The notes: a model not told the origin generated them from the sequence alone. A DNA stretch of 64,000 bases from Prochlorococcus marinus XMU1419 (GCF_017695955.1 NZ_JAAORO010000001.1:556743-620742); one strand, 5' to 3'; shown: positions 1 to 9,687, counted from the stretch's first letter. Program-made: numbers and translations.

Positions 1-192
1 GTCTTTAGAAGTTATTATTACAACTTTGGCATCATTTTTTATTGGTAGAGTTGCATCAAGTAAAACATCGTTTACTTTCCCAGCAATAGTTGCCTTAGCT
101 AATCCTTCACCTATACTCTTAGCAATTTCTAGAGTAGTTACAGAATTTTCGAAAACCTTTTTTGAACCATCAGGTAATGTAATTACTGGCAT
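1..192 (-). CDS. thrS: Threonyl-tRNA synthetase, N-terminal fragment (cut by window edge)
   Basis: Only the first 64 codons lie in the window; the gene continues past the left edge. They read [12 protein letters not shown] followed by a TGS-type ubiquitin-like fold ([19 protein letters not shown]), which is the usual N-terminal domain of bacterial ThrRS, the enzyme that charges tRNA-Thr. The ATG at 192 lies 3 bp after the trpS stop, so the two synthetase genes are almost certainly co-transcribed. The catalytic and editing domains are not visible, so the assignment rests on the TGS domain and on pairing with trpS. Confidence 0.85.
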   Translation of the reverse strand, partial: MPVITLPDGSKKVFENSVTTLEIAKSIGEGLAKATIAGKVNDVLLDATLPIKNDAKVVIITSKD

Positions 193-195
193 AAT

Positions 196-1212
196 TTATT
201 TCTCCATTTCAAGGAATCCAAGTTTAGATTTAACTCTTTTTAGAGTTTTATTTGCTAAATCTTCAGCCTTCTCTTTTCCTTCTTTGAGAATATTATTTAA
301 TTGATATGGATCATTAATTAAGAGTTTATATTTTTTCTGAATAGGTTCTAAAGATTCTATAAGTTGTTCGGTAATTAATTTTTTAAATGTTCCCCATCCT
401 GTCTCGGAGAATTCATTTTCACATTGAGAAATTTCTTTACCAGATAATATTGAATAAATCATCAGAAGATTTTTAGATTCTGCTCTCTCAGGGTTATTAA
501 ATTCTATTCCAATATAACTATCACTTTTTGCCCTTTTTATTTTCTTCGTGATTATTTCAGGAGTATCTAACAAATTGATCCTACTGCCTTCATTAGGATC
601 GCTTTTACTCATCTTTTTTGAACCATCAATCAAACTCATTATTTTAGAACCATTCTTCATGATTATTGGTTGAGGGATTTTTAAAATATTTTTATTTTTA
701 CTAAATCTCGCATTAATTCTTTGTTGTGCAATATCTCTGGCAAGTTCAAGATGTTGTTTTTGATCTTCACCTACTGGTACAAAGTCAGCGTCATATAGAA
801 GAATGTCTGCAGCCATTAAGATCGGATAGTCAAATAATCCAATGGATACATTATTTCCTTGTTGTATGGATTTTTCCTTGAATTGAATCATTCTTTCCAT
901 CCAATTTATAGGAGTCATGCAATTTAATATCCAACAAAGTTCTGAATGTGCAGAAATCTGACTTTGGACAAAAATTGAGCATATATTGGGATCTATCCCA
1001 CAAGCGACGTACAAAGCCGCAGTAGAGATAGTGTTCTGAGATAATTCTTTGGGATTATATGAAGCTGTGATTGCGTGTAAATCAACTACACAAAGGAATG
1101 TTTCATATTGCTCTTGAAGCGTAACCCAATTATTTATGGCCCCAAGCCAATTCCCAATATGTAAATCACCAGTTGGTTGAACTCCCGAAAGAATTCTTTT
1201 TTTATTTGTCAT
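196..1212 (-). CDS. trpS: Tryptophanyl-tRNA synthetase
   Basis: A class I aminoacyl-tRNA synthetase that charges tRNA-Trp in the cytoplasm. The 338 residues match the normal bacterial length. The HIGH signature appears as HIGN at residues 18-21 after PTGDL, and the second ATP-binding signature is a perfect KMSKS near residue 200 (GSKKMSKSDPNEGS). The start overlaps the end of the upstream gene (1202-1624) by 11 bp, and the stop is 3 bp from thrS, so the three genes look like one operon transcribed leftwards. Nothing is missing. Confidence 0.97.
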   Translation of the reverse strand: MTNKKRILSGVQPTGDLHIGNWLGAINNWVTLQEQYETFLCVVDLHAITASYNPKELSQNTISTAALYVACGIDPNICSIFVQSQISAHSELCWILNCMTPINWMERMIQFKEKSIQQGNNVSIGLFDYPILMAADILLYDADFVPVGEDQKQHLELARDIAQQRINARFSKNKNILKIPQPIIMKNGSKIMSLIDGSKKMSKSDPNEGSRINLLDTPEIITKKIKRAKSDSYIGIEFNNPERAESKNLLMIYSILSGKEISQCENEFSETGWGTFKKLITEQLIESLEPIQKKYKLLINDPYQLNNILKEGKEKAEDLANKTLKRVKSKLGFLEMEK

Positions 1213-1624
1213 CCTCTTCTACTTCGCTAGATTGGATCTCTTCAGTTGAAGTACTTTTTACAGGCCTTGCAAAAGGGTCAGGTGCTGTTTTTGTCTTTTC
1301 TTCATGTGGATTTTGTGATTGTCTGCTCGGAGAAGAATTTTTATTATTTTTTGCATATTCTGTGATTGATTCAATTAATTTTTCGTCTTTGATCATTTCG
1401 CTGAGCGTTCTAACAGAGAAACCTAAAACTGCAACGGTAGATCTCAATTGAAAGGTCTCTTGTATTGATTTAACAGCTTTCATTTCGTTATCACTCAATC
1501 TAATGCGGAATCCTCCTCCATCTCTTCTTCCGCCCGATCTATCTCTGAAGTTAGATCTTTCATTGTTAGAACGACCTCTGTAGTTTTCTTGCCCAGGATT
1601 ATTGCTGAAATTTGAATTAGACAT
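1202..1624 (-). CDS. Small Arg/Gly-rich protein, conserved picocyanobacterial type, unknown function
   Basis: I do not recognise a named family. The 140-residue protein has three parts: a disordered N-terminus rich in Asn, Arg and Gly (residues 1-38, including RDRSGGRRDGGG), a compact segment about residues 39-85 that begins FRIRLSDNEMKAV, and an acidic, Ser/Thr-rich tail. The middle part has the strand-helix-helix rhythm of a ribbon-helix-helix domain, but this is only a pattern impression. The RGG-like region suggests nucleic-acid contact. It lies first in the trpS-thrS operon and overlaps trpS by 11 bp, so a link to translation is possible but unproven. Confidence 0.75.
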   Translation of the reverse strand: MSNSNFSNNPGQENYRGRSNNERSNFRDRSGGRRDGGGFRIRLSDNEMKAVKSIQETFQLRSTVAVLGFSVRTLSEMIKDEKLIESITEYAKNNKNSSPSRQSQNPHEEKTKTAPDPFARPVKSTSTEEIQSSEVEEDDK

Positions 1625-1679
1625 CTTGATGTTTCTTAATTTATTTAAATAGTCTATTAACTTAGCATCTTGTTATGCA

Positions 1680-1729
1680 ATAAGTCTTTTTAAAAGCCTT
1701 ATATTTTTATCTTTTGATTAAAGACTTAT
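1680..1729. repeat. Perfect 10-bp inverted repeat in a divergent promoter region
   Basis: ATAAGTCTTT at 1680-1689 is matched by its exact reverse complement AAAGACTTAT at 1720-1729, with 30 bp between. It sits between the divergent genes starting at 1624 (minus) and 1790 (plus). It could be two halves of an operator or an RNA hairpin. No T-run follows on the plus strand, so it does not look like a terminator. Confidence 0.45.
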
Positions 1730-1789
1730 GAAATTTTGCTTTTCTCATTCACAACTTGCATTAAAATAAAATTAGAAAAATAAAGCATT

Positions 1790-3124
1790 GTGTTTGATAT
1801 TAGTAAAGACAACCTTTTAATGGATTTCATAAAGTTTCCAAAAAAAAATCTTATTATTATTTTATTATTATTAGGTTTTGGGGAATGGTTTGTCAGTGAC
1901 TTAATTCATTTTGCAGGAGGATCAATAGGATTTTTCGCGTTGTGTTTGGGTGGATATTTTTACTTGAAGAATGATAAGCCTAAATTCAATGAGCCAAATA
2001 ATTTAGATGGTTGGATAAATCTATGTAATGAAGATTTAAAATTTTTTGAAGAACTTGAAGCAACAAATGAATTAGAAAAACAGAATTCAAAAAGACAAAA
2101 AATACTTGAATCAATTCTTAATAGATGTGAAAAAGAAAAAATAAGTTGTATTGGACAAAAAGATTATCAAAGTTGTCAGTCTGTTTTGAAAAGTCATTTT
2201 AAATCAGATAAGTTTGACTTTGATTTATATGAAAAATTACCAAAATATAGTTCTTCTCAAGTTATTCCAGAAGAAGCTTTAAAGAGTGATGCAATATTGT
2301 ATTTTATAAATTTGCCTTTGTCTGCGAATGATTTTTTGTGGCTGGAAAAGTTTCCTAAAAATATGTCAATCTGGTTGGTGGCTTTAACTTCCAACGAAAT
2401 AGAAGCCGTAAATCAGATAGAAGACCTTAAGTCTCAAATTTCAAGTGACTTTATAAATAAAATTATTACTTTTGATATGAATAAGAATGAGATAATAAAC
2501 ATACCTTTTTCGTTAAGAAAGTTTTTCATAAGTTCATCTAAAAATATTGAAAATACAAAAAAAAGGCTCTTGAAAGAACTTCATGTTGCATGGCAATCTG
2601 AAATTGAAGGAATAAGAAGAATGCAGTTAAAAGGTATACAAAGAAAAAATCAAATTCTCGTCGCAACAACTGTTTTCTTATCTCCAATCCCATCGATTGA
2701 TGTTATGGCAATGACAGTACTAAATTCATTAATGATTAAAGAAATTAAGTCTATATGGGGATGTAATTGGTCTCCTGAAATCTTAGATAAAGTATCTAAA
2801 GAGATTTTAAAAACTGCAATTGCTCAGGGAGTTATTGAATGGAGTGGACAAACTTTAATTGGTATAACAAAATTACATGGACCAAATTGGTTTGTCTCTG
2901 GAACATTTCAGGCTGTCAGTGCCGCTTATTTGACAAGAGTAGTATCCAGTTCTTTGGCTGATTTTATGGCAATAACAAAAGGAGTAGAAGAACCTGATTT
3001 GGATTTTATAAAGAAAAATTCTGAGAAAATTGTTGAAAAAGCTTTTGAAAAAGAAAAAATAAATTGGAAAGGATTTATTTATGATCTTAGAAAACCACTT
3101 ATGAAACTATCTTTTAGTTCATAA
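1790..3124 (+). CDS. DUF697-like membrane-associated protein
   Basis: A 444-residue protein with two adjacent N-terminal hydrophobic segments (about residues 18-35 and 40-57), a long, charged, partly helical middle, and a C-terminal hydrophobic region (about 285-390, with SPIPSIDVMAMTVLNSLMIK) that resembles the DUF697/YcjF family. In that family the domain often follows a GTPase; no P-loop is visible here, so this would be a GTPase-less version. The first codon is GTG at 1790 without a good ribosome-binding site; ATG at 1820 is an alternative and would remove ten residues. The next gene (mntC) begins 11 bp downstream. Function unknown. Confidence 0.75.
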   Translation: MFDISKDNLLMDFIKFPKKNLIIILLLLGFGEWFVSDLIHFAGGSIGFFALCLGGYFYLKNDKPKFNEPNNLDGWINLCNEDLKFFEELEATNELEKQNSKRQKILESILNRCEKEKISCIGQKDYQSCQSVLKSHFKSDKFDFDLYEKLPKYSSSQVIPEEALKSDAILYFINLPLSANDFLWLEKFPKNMSIWLVALTSNEIEAVNQIEDLKSQISSDFINKIITFDMNKNEIINIPFSLRKFFISSSKNIENTKKRLLKELHVAWQSEIEGIRRMQLKGIQRKNQILVATTVFLSPIPSIDVMAMTVLNSLMIKEIKSIWGCNWSPEILDKVSKEILKTAIAQGVIEWSGQTLIGITKLHGPNWFVSGTFQAVSAAYLTRVVSSSLADFMAITKGVEEPDLDFIKKNSEKIVEKAFEKEKINWKGFIYDLRKPLMKLSFSS

Positions 3125-3135
3125 TCTAAGGATGA

Positions 3136-4044
3136 ATGTCAAATATGAGAAAAAATATACTTTTTTTAAGTTTGTTACTTGTTCTTTCTCTTGCTTCAGG
3201 CTCATGTAAGAAAATATCAAATAAAAATGAAAGTAAGGAGGTAATACTAGCAAGTTTCACTGTTTTATCGGACATAATTAGCAATATTGCTAAAGATGAT
3301 TTTATTGTTAGATCAATAACGAAACCTGGAGTTGAAGTTCATGGCTACCAACCAACTCCAAGCGATTTGGTAAATGCCTCTAATGCTTTTGTTTTCATTG
3401 ATAATGGATTTGGATTTGAATTATGGGCTGAAAAATTTGTTACTAATTTAAAAGTTAAAAGAATTACTGTCGCGGAAGATTTAAATCCTATTTTTATCAG
3501 TGAAGATTTTTATAAAGGGAAACCCAATCCTCATGCATGGATTTCTCCTAAAAGAGGGATCCAATACGTGGATATTCTCGTGGATTCTTTATCAGAATTG
3601 AGGCCATCCAAAAGGACATTATTTGAAGAAAATGGAAATCTTTATAAAGAAAAACTCTATAAAATAGATAAAGAATTCTCACTTTTTATTAATAACTTAA
3701 ATAAAGAGAGGAGGTATCTAGTAAGTTGTGAAGGTGCTTTTTCATATTTAACAAATGATTATGGATTAGAGGAAGTATATTTGTGGCCAGTAAATGCTGA
3801 GAGTCAAATTACTCCTAAAAGAATGACAAGAACAATCTCACTAGTTAAAGAAAAAAATGTCCCATCTGTATTTTGCGAAAGTACTGTAAGTAACGAATCT
3901 CAAATAGTTGTCGCAAACGAAACTGGGGCTAATTTTGGAGGAAATCTTTTTGTTGATTCATTATCTGATGATAGTGGGCCTGCTAGTTCCTATCTAAAAA
4001 TGCTTGAGCATAATTTGGATTTGATTAAAAAAGGGCTTTTTTGA
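3136..4044 (+). CDS. mntC: Manganese-type ABC importer, solute-binding lipoprotein
   Basis: A cluster A-I (ZnuA/MntC/PsaA) metal-binding lipoprotein. The N-terminus has a hydrophobic signal ending in a lipobox (LASGSC, Cys at about residue 24), so the mature protein should be lipid-anchored outside the inner membrane. The four expected ligands are His in VHGYQPTPSD, His in NPHAWISP, Glu in SCEGAFSYL and Asp in FVDSLSDD. A Glu as third ligand is the manganese/iron type; zinc proteins normally have His there and a His-rich loop, which is absent. Either ATG 3136 or ATG 3145 could start it; an AAGGA lies at 3128-3132. It is the first gene of mntC-A-B. Supply of Mn to photosystem II is the likely role. 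Confidence 0.87.
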   Translation: MSNMRKNILFLSLLLVLSLASGSCKKISNKNESKEVILASFTVLSDIISNIAKDDFIVRSITKPGVEVHGYQPTPSDLVNASNAFVFIDNGFGFELWAEKFVTNLKVKRITVAEDLNPIFISEDFYKGKPNPHAWISPKRGIQYVDILVDSLSELRPSKRTLFEENGNLYKEKLYKIDKEFSLFINNLNKERRYLVSCEGAFSYLTNDYGLEEVYLWPVNAESQITPKRMTRTISLVKEKNVPSVFCESTVSNESQIVVANETGANFGGNLFVDSLSDDSGPASSYLKMLEHNLDLIKKGLF

Positions 4045-4047
4045 ATT

Positions 4048-4812
4048 ATGGAAACAATTAATTATCAAAACTTTAGGATTGATGCTGAGAATATTTGCGT
4101 AGATTACAACGGTAAGGTGGCTTTATATGATGCCAATTTAAGGTTGAAACCTGGCCAGATTTGTGGGTTAGTAGGGATTAATGGTGCTGGTAAAACAACT
4201 TTTTTTAATGCTTTAACTGGCTTTGTAAATATTTCAAAGGGAAAAATTAGAATTAATGGAGAGTCTGTAAGATCTGCTCAAAAAGATCAGACAATCGCTT
4301 ATGTTCCTCAAAATGAAGGAATTGATAGTCAATTTCCAATAAGTGTTTGGGATGTAGTGATGATGGGAAGATATGGTTCGATGAATATTTTTAGGTGTCC
4401 TAGAGAGTCTGATGTTCAGGCGGTTAAAGATGCTATTGAGAGAGTTGATCTTACTGATCATTTATCTACGCCTATTGGGAACTTATCTGGAGGTCAGAGA
4501 AAACGAACTTTTTTAGCTAGAGCAATTGCTCAAAGAGCTTCAATATTACTTCTTGATGAGCCTTTTTCAGGTGTTGATATAAGAACTGAGAAACTTATCT
4601 CGGAATTATTTATCCAATTTAAAAATGAGGGGAAAACTATATTATTATCAACGCACGATATGATTCATGTCCGTGAATTTTGTGATTTGGTTCTTTTAAT
4701 AAATAAAACTGTTGTAGCTTACGGCGAGACCTCTGAAGTGTTTACCCCTGAAAATATTACAACCACTTTTGGAGGGATCTCACCTGATTTCTTGTTTGGA
4801 CCTGAATCCTAA
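4048..4812 (+). CDS. mntA: Manganese-type ABC importer, ATP-binding subunit
   Basis: The ATPase of the metal importer, on the cytoplasmic face of the membrane. It shows Walker A at residues 43-50 (GINGAGKT), the ABC signature LSGGQRKR, Walker B (ILLLDEP) and the switch histidine (STHD), all in order within 254 residues, the usual size. It starts 3 bp after mntC and ends 3 bp before mntB. Metal specificity is inferred from the binding protein, not from this subunit. Confidence 0.93.
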   Translation: METINYQNFRIDAENICVDYNGKVALYDANLRLKPGQICGLVGINGAGKTTFFNALTGFVNISKGKIRINGESVRSAQKDQTIAYVPQNEGIDSQFPISVWDVVMMGRYGSMNIFRCPRESDVQAVKDAIERVDLTDHLSTPIGNLSGGQRKRTFLARAIAQRASILLLDEPFSGVDIRTEKLISELFIQFKNEGKTILLSTHDMIHVREFCDLVLLINKTVVAYGETSEVFTPENITTTFGGISPDFLFGPES

Positions 4813-4815
4813 ATT

Positions 4816-5697
4816 TTGAATTATATGGAGCTCTGTTCTTTTTTAACTTTAGATTCATTCATAACAGATCCTTTAACTCATGACTTTATGAGAAAAGCAC
4901 TTCTTATGAGTTCATTGGTTGCAGCTGTTTGTGGTTTCCTATCAAGTTATTTGACTCTTAAAGGATGGGCTTTAATGGGAGATGCAGTGTCACATTCAGT
5001 AATGCCTGGTGTTGTGGTTGCTTATGCATTAGGTCTTCCTTTCTCATTAGGGGCATTTATTTTCGGAGTTGGTTCTGTAGCATTGATAGGGTTTATTAAA
5101 CAGAAATCTAGAGTTAAGGAAGATACTGTTATTGGGTTGGTATTTACTGGATTTTTCGCTCTTGGAATTGTATTGGTTTCTAAGATTAAAAGTAATATAG
5201 ATCTGCACTCTATTCTTTTTGGTAGTCCATTAGGAATATCACTTTCAGATGTAAAACAAACTATATTCATTTCTTTATTAGTCGTAATACTTTTATCAAT
5301 TTTTAGAAAAGACTTAATGCTTTATTGTTTTGATCCTAGGCATGCAAAAACAGTTGGGATTAACGTATTTTTTCTTCACTATTTACTACTAACATGCTTA
5401 TCTTTGGCAGCTGTTGTGGGCTTGCAGTCTGTTGGAATTATTTTGGTGGTTGCAATGTTGATTACACCAGGTGCTACAGCATATTTACTTACGGACAAGT
5501 TTGATAACATGACAGTAATTTCAGTATTAAGTGCAATTATCTCAAGCCTTATAGGAATATATGTTAGTTTTTGGTTTGATCTTGAAACAGGTGGATCAAT
5601 TGTTTTAGCGCAAACTTTTATATTTTTATTCGCTTTTTTATTCGCTCCAAGATACGGGATATTTAAGTTAAAGAAATTATTTGCTGGGTATAAATGA
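4816..5697 (+). CDS. mntB: Manganese-type ABC importer, permease subunit
   Basis: An ABC-3 family permease (ZnuB/MntB type) of 293 residues with about eight hydrophobic segments. Near the N-terminus it carries the family hallmark LMGDAVSHSVMPGVV, and later VGLQSVGIILVVAMLITPGATAY is split across two typical segments. The start is TTG at 4816 or ATG at 4825, three codons further on. The stop overlaps the start of the DUF4336 gene by 4 bp (ATGA), so that gene is probably co-translated. The permease pairs with the binding protein and ATPase just upstream. Confidence 0.92.
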   Translation: MNYMELCSFLTLDSFITDPLTHDFMRKALLMSSLVAAVCGFLSSYLTLKGWALMGDAVSHSVMPGVVVAYALGLPFSLGAFIFGVGSVALIGFIKQKSRVKEDTVIGLVFTGFFALGIVLVSKIKSNIDLHSILFGSPLGISLSDVKQTIFISLLVVILLSIFRKDLMLYCFDPRHAKTVGINVFFLHYLLLTCLSLAAVVGLQSVGIILVVAMLITPGATAYLLTDKFDNMTVISVLSAIISSLIGIYVSFWFDLETGGSIVLAQTFIFLFAFLFAPRYGIFKLKKLFAGYK

Positions 5698-6866
5698 TAG
5701 TGGTTGAAGAAACTTTAAATAAAAAGTGGAATTGGTGGCCATTATTCCCTCTATATCCTTATGGGAAAAAGAAAACAATTTTAAGAGAATTAATTCCTGA
5801 TCAAATATGGTGCTTGGAACAAATACAGGGACTTTATTATGTTGCGGTTCCAATAAGAATGACGGTAATAAAGGTTGATCATGGATTGATGCTATTAAAT
5901 CCACTGCCTCCGACTAAAGAATTGATAAATGAGTTAGAAAAATTAATTGCGATTCACGGTAAAGTAAAAACAATAATTCTACCGAGTGCCTCTGGACTTG
6001 AGCATAAAATAGGACTGCCAGCTCTTTCAAGAATTTTTAAAGATGCAGAAATTTGGCTTTGTCCTGGACAATGGAGTTTCCCCGTAAATCTACCATTAGA
6101 TTTTTTAGGAATTCCATCAAAAAGATCAAGAATATTGTTTGAGGAAGGTACTCCACATACAAACTCCTTTAAGTGGTCTTCATTAGGCCCCCTGAATTTA
6201 GGACTTGGAAGGTATCAAGAGATAAGCTGTTTCCATTATTCTACGAAAACTCTTCATGTAACAGACGCAATAATTGGAATAGACTCCACACCACCTGAGA
6301 TATTTAATTTTGATCCAACTCCTCTTCTTTTTCATTCCAGGGAGAGAGGAGATGAACCTTTGATTGATTCCATCGAAAAAAGAAAGAAAGGATGGAAAAG
6401 ATTAGTCTTATTTTCATCTTTTTTGAAACCAGGTAAATTAGATATTCCAACTTTAAAAAAAATATTTAAGTATTCATTCAAAAAAGATCTTCGAAATTGG
6501 AGATCTCATTTTGGTATTTATCCCTTTTCATGGGACGAAGATTGGGAATCCTCTCTTGTTGAAATAATGGGTAAAGATACTCCTAAGATTCAAATTGCAC
6601 CAGTTTTACAAAAATTAATTTTTCCGCGTTCAAAAGAAGTTTTACTTAAATGGTTAGAAAATATCAAGTGTTTTGAAGATATGGAATATTTAATTCCAGC
6701 TCATTTTACAGCCCCCATAAAATTTACAATCGAAGATTGTCAAAAATTAATTAATGAAATTAATTCCCAAAAGTGGGACAAACTTTCTGATGATAATAAA
6801 TTTTTGATGGGGTTATATAAAAAGTTATTTGAACTAGGAGTAATTCCTGAAGAAGTAAATCTTTAA
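5694..6866 (+). CDS. DUF4336 family protein (metallo-beta-lactamase-like fold)
   Basis: A 390-residue cytoplasmic protein that resembles the DUF4336 family known from cyanobacteria, other bacteria and plants. The first 270 residues follow a metallo-beta-lactamase-like rhythm (MTVIKVDHGLMLLNPLPP, then KTIILPSASGLEHKIG, then TLHVTDAIIGI), but the HxHxDH metal motif is absent, so hydrolase activity is doubtful. The C-terminal part is specific to the cyanobacterial form. Its ATG overlaps the mntB stop by 4 bp, so it is translationally coupled to the Mn importer; whether it has a role in metal use is inference only. Confidence 0.85.
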   Translation: MIVVEETLNKKWNWWPLFPLYPYGKKKTILRELIPDQIWCLEQIQGLYYVAVPIRMTVIKVDHGLMLLNPLPPTKELINELEKLIAIHGKVKTIILPSASGLEHKIGLPALSRIFKDAEIWLCPGQWSFPVNLPLDFLGIPSKRSRILFEEGTPHTNSFKWSSLGPLNLGLGRYQEISCFHYSTKTLHVTDAIIGIDSTPPEIFNFDPTPLLFHSRERGDEPLIDSIEKRKKGWKRLVLFSSFLKPGKLDIPTLKKIFKYSFKKDLRNWRSHFGIYPFSWDEDWESSLVEIMGKDTPKIQIAPVLQKLIFPRSKEVLLKWLENIKCFEDMEYLIPAHFTAPIKFTIEDCQKLINEINSQKWDKLSDDNKFLMGLYKKLFELGVIPEEVNL

Positions 6867-6872
6867 GAACTA

Positions 6873-7208
6873 TTATTCTTCAATAGACATGTTCTCATCA
6901 TTTTTAAGAGTTTGTTCTAGCTCTTTTCTTTGCTCCATTTGTCTTAAGAAATATCCTGTCATCATTGCAGAGGATAATAAATTAGCAATATTATCTTTTG
7001 AAGATGTTATTTTTACATCAAATTGATCTGAAGGAAGCATTCCAAGAAGACCTTGAACATTATGTCTAATAATTTCTTGAATATCTTCACTAGCTGATTT
7101 TGCAACTCTTTGCAAAACTTCTGGAGATTGTTTTTGCAAATATTGGATTAAATCATTCTCATCGTTTGGATCATTATTTTCAGTAGCAAGAAATTCTGGA
7201 TTAAACAT
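6873..7208 (-). CDS. DUF760 family protein
   Basis: A 111-residue soluble protein resembling DUF760, a family shared by cyanobacteria and chloroplasts. It reads LIQYLQKQSPEVLQRVAKS, then NVQGLLGMLPSDQFDVKI, then NLLSSAMMTGYFLRQMEQR, the typical central part of that family. It is convergent with the DUF4336 gene (6 bp gap) and downstream of lepB on the same strand with a 45-bp gap. Molecular function is not established. Confidence 0.85.
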   Translation of the reverse strand: MFNPEFLATENNDPNDENDLIQYLQKQSPEVLQRVAKSASEDIQEIIRHNVQGLLGMLPSDQFDVKITSSKDNIANLLSSAMMTGYFLRQMEQRKELEQTLKNDENMSIEE

Positions 7209-7253
7209 TTCTACAACTTCAAGATATAAAAACCCTACAACATAAAGTACCCA

Positions 7254-7838
7254 TTAATCTAAATTATTAAGAGCAGGGAACCGAATAGGTCCAATTTTAT
7301 TAAAAGGCCAATATCTAAAAATAGCTTTACCAATAACCTTTTCATAGGGTAAAAATCCCCAAACATGGGAGTCCATACTGTTATTTCTATTATCTCCCAT
7401 CACCCATAATGACTCTTCAGGGACAATAAAAGGCCCTATAGAATAATTAATATTTTTGTCAAAAACGTCATTTTTTTGTGCGATATCATTTAGGTAAAGG
7501 TCACCGTCTCTTACTTCTACCTTGTCTCCAGGTATTCCTATTACTCTTTTTATTAGTGCAGTATCTGCTTCATAACCAGCATTAATTAATTGTTCTGGAA
7601 CTTTAAAAACAACTATTTTGTTTTTTAATTTTGTAAGATTTGACTTGGATGTGATTTTGGGGGTTATTTTCTCAACAAGAATTTTATCTTGTATTTGAAG
7701 AGTTGGAAGCATTGAACCGGATGGGATCCATCTTGGCTCTATAACCTGCCATCGTATAATTAAAGCTATAGAAATCCAGATTAAAAGATTTTTTAAATCC
7801 TTTAGTATTAAATTTCTTTTTTCTTGAGTTTTAGACAT
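7254..7838 (-). CDS. lepB: Signal peptidase I
   Basis: The membrane protease that removes signal peptides from exported proteins. One N-terminal transmembrane segment (about residues 15-32) is followed by the catalytic serine in PSGSMLPT, the general-base lysine in ALIKRVIGIPGDKV, and the conserved box GDNRNNSMDSHVWG. The length (194 residues) is usual for cyanobacteria. The ATG at 7838 is divergent from menD (start 7889), so about 50 bp hold two promoters. Confidence 0.96.
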   Translation of the reverse strand: MSKTQEKRNLILKDLKNLLIWISIALIIRWQVIEPRWIPSGSMLPTLQIQDKILVEKITPKITSKSNLTKLKNKIVVFKVPEQLINAGYEADTALIKRVIGIPGDKVEVRDGDLYLNDIAQKNDVFDKNINYSIGPFIVPEESLWVMGDNRNNSMDSHVWGFLPYEKVIGKAIFRYWPFNKIGPIRFPALNNLD

Positions 7839-7888
7839 GTTTTATTTAATTCACTTATAAGAAAAATCCAAAAGCATTTATATAAATT

Positions 7889-9652
7889 ATGACATCATCT
7901 GTTGAATGCAAAAATTTTCTTAGAAGTTTACAACTTTTGAATCTTCTCATAAAAATAGGAGTTCAAAATTTAATACTATGTCCTGGTAGTAGATCAGCAC
8001 CTTTAGCAATGGCTTCTGGAGAATTAAATAAATTAGGACTGGTAAATATTTTTAATTCAATAGATGAGAGATCTGCTGGATTCCATTCTCTTGGGATTTC
8101 TGCTGCATCAGGTAATGTTTCTTTAGTTATTACTACTTCTGGAACTGCTGTAAGTAACTTATTGCCAGCAGCAGTTGAAGCAGACCGATCTTGTAAAGGT
8201 GTTATATTTCTTACTGCTGATAGACCCTTAAGATTAAAAGATTGTGGCGCTAATCAAACAGTAAATCAAGAAGATTTTTTGAGTTCAGTCTGCAGAAGGG
8301 TTTTAAGTACAAATCTAAATGGACTGCATGAAACACAAGAAAATGAAATCTTGAATTTAGTTCGAATTACTGAGAAACAAATATCAACCTTCCCTGGCCC
8401 TATTCATATAAATATTCCTATTGATAAGCCTTTAGGTATTTCATCTTTGAATAAAAAAAATGTATTAGAGGTTTTTGAGAGAATTTATTTAAAGAAAAAA
8501 TATATCTTTCAGGAAGTTGAAATAAAGTCTGATAAAAACAAATTCTTAGAAATTTCAAAAAGTTTAAATTTAGATGAATCCGGCATTATTTTGGTAGGTC
8601 CCTATCAAGGTTCCATAAATGATTTAACTTCTTTCAATAAATCTTTAGAACGATTACAAGAAATTACAGGTTGGCCAGTATTTGCAGATCCTGTTTCAGG
8701 AGTTTATTCTGATTTGAGAGGATTAGTTGTGAATTGGGAATTAGTCTTAAGAAAAAATAAAAATTCGATAAATTGTCATCAACTTTTGAGGCTTGGCCCT
8801 ATGTCATCCTCAATTGATCTGGAGAAGTTCTTAATAAACTTTGAAGGGATACAAATACTTATAAAAGAAAAAAACTATAGAAAATTGGACCCTATAAAAA
8901 AATCATTTGAATATGATTTTGGGCTATCAAATTTTACTAATCTATTGTTAGAAGAATTATCAATCAACGAAAAAAACAAAAAGTCTCTTACTCCTATGGC
9001 TCTAGATTTAATAGAGGAAGGCGACCAGATTAAAGAAATTTTAAAAGAGAAAATTACTCAAGGTAATCAAATTACTGAGTATATGCTTGCAAATCTTGTC
9101 CCAAAACTATGGCCAGCTGAAAATCCTATAATGCTTTCCGCGAGTAGCCCGATTAGAGATTGGCTTACATTTTCTGAGAATGGTACTTTAACAAGAAATT
9201 GTTTCAGCTTTAGGGGAGCTTCTGGCATAGACGGTACTTTATCTCTTGCATTAGGTATTTCTAGAATTAAAAATCCTCTACTTCTTGTGACTGGAGATTT
9301 GGCTTTTCTTCATGATATAAACGGTTGGCTGATTGAAAATTCAATCGATATTAATTTAACAATTCTTCTGATAAATAATAATGGCGGAAATATATTTAAT
9401 CGTATTTATAAAGAAAATTTAAAAGAAGATGAATTAAAAAAACTTTTTCTTATGCCAAAAGAAATAAACTGGCCAAAACTCGCAGAGGGTTATCAAGTAA
9501 ACTTCAAAAGTGTGGCAAATTTTAAAAAATTACGAGAGGCATTCGATTGGAGCATTTCTATCCAGAAATCTGTAATAATTAAAATTGATATTGATCCAGA
9601 AAATGAAATTTGTGAAAAAAATGCCCTGCTAGAAAAAATAATTGGCAGTTAA
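7889..9652 (+). CDS. menD: SEPHCHC synthase, menaquinone/phylloquinone pathway
   Basis: A thiamine-diphosphate enzyme (2-succinyl-5-enolpyruvyl-6-hydroxy-3-cyclohexene-1-carboxylate synthase) that acts on isochorismate and 2-oxoglutarate. In cyanobacteria this pathway makes phylloquinone, the A1 cofactor of photosystem I. Visible family features are [15 protein letters not shown] near residue 30, [18 protein letters not shown] near 90, the C-terminal thiamine-binding region with [14 protein letters not shown] and then [15 protein letters not shown]. The 587-residue length fits MenD. menB follows 35 bp later. Confidence 0.96.
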   Translation: MTSSVECKNFLRSLQLLNLLIKIGVQNLILCPGSRSAPLAMASGELNKLGLVNIFNSIDERSAGFHSLGISAASGNVSLVITTSGTAVSNLLPAAVEADRSCKGVIFLTADRPLRLKDCGANQTVNQEDFLSSVCRRVLSTNLNGLHETQENEILNLVRITEKQISTFPGPIHINIPIDKPLGISSLNKKNVLEVFERIYLKKKYIFQEVEIKSDKNKFLEISKSLNLDESGIILVGPYQGSINDLTSFNKSLERLQEITGWPVFADPVSGVYSDLRGLVVNWELVLRKNKNSINCHQLLRLGPMSSSIDLEKFLINFEGIQILIKEKNYRKLDPIKKSFEYDFGLSNFTNLLLEELSINEKNKKSLTPMALDLIEEGDQIKEILKEKITQGNQITEYMLANLVPKLWPAENPIMLSASSPIRDWLTFSENGTLTRNCFSFRGASGIDGTLSLALGISRIKNPLLLVTGDLAFLHDINGWLIENSIDINLTILLINNNGGNIFNRIYKENLKEDELKKLFLMPKEINWPKLAEGYQVNFKSVANFKKLREAFDWSISIQKSVIIKIDIDPENEICEKNALLEKIIGS

Positions 9653-9687
9653 ATTTATCATTTTCTATCTTTGAATAATTAGGTTTC

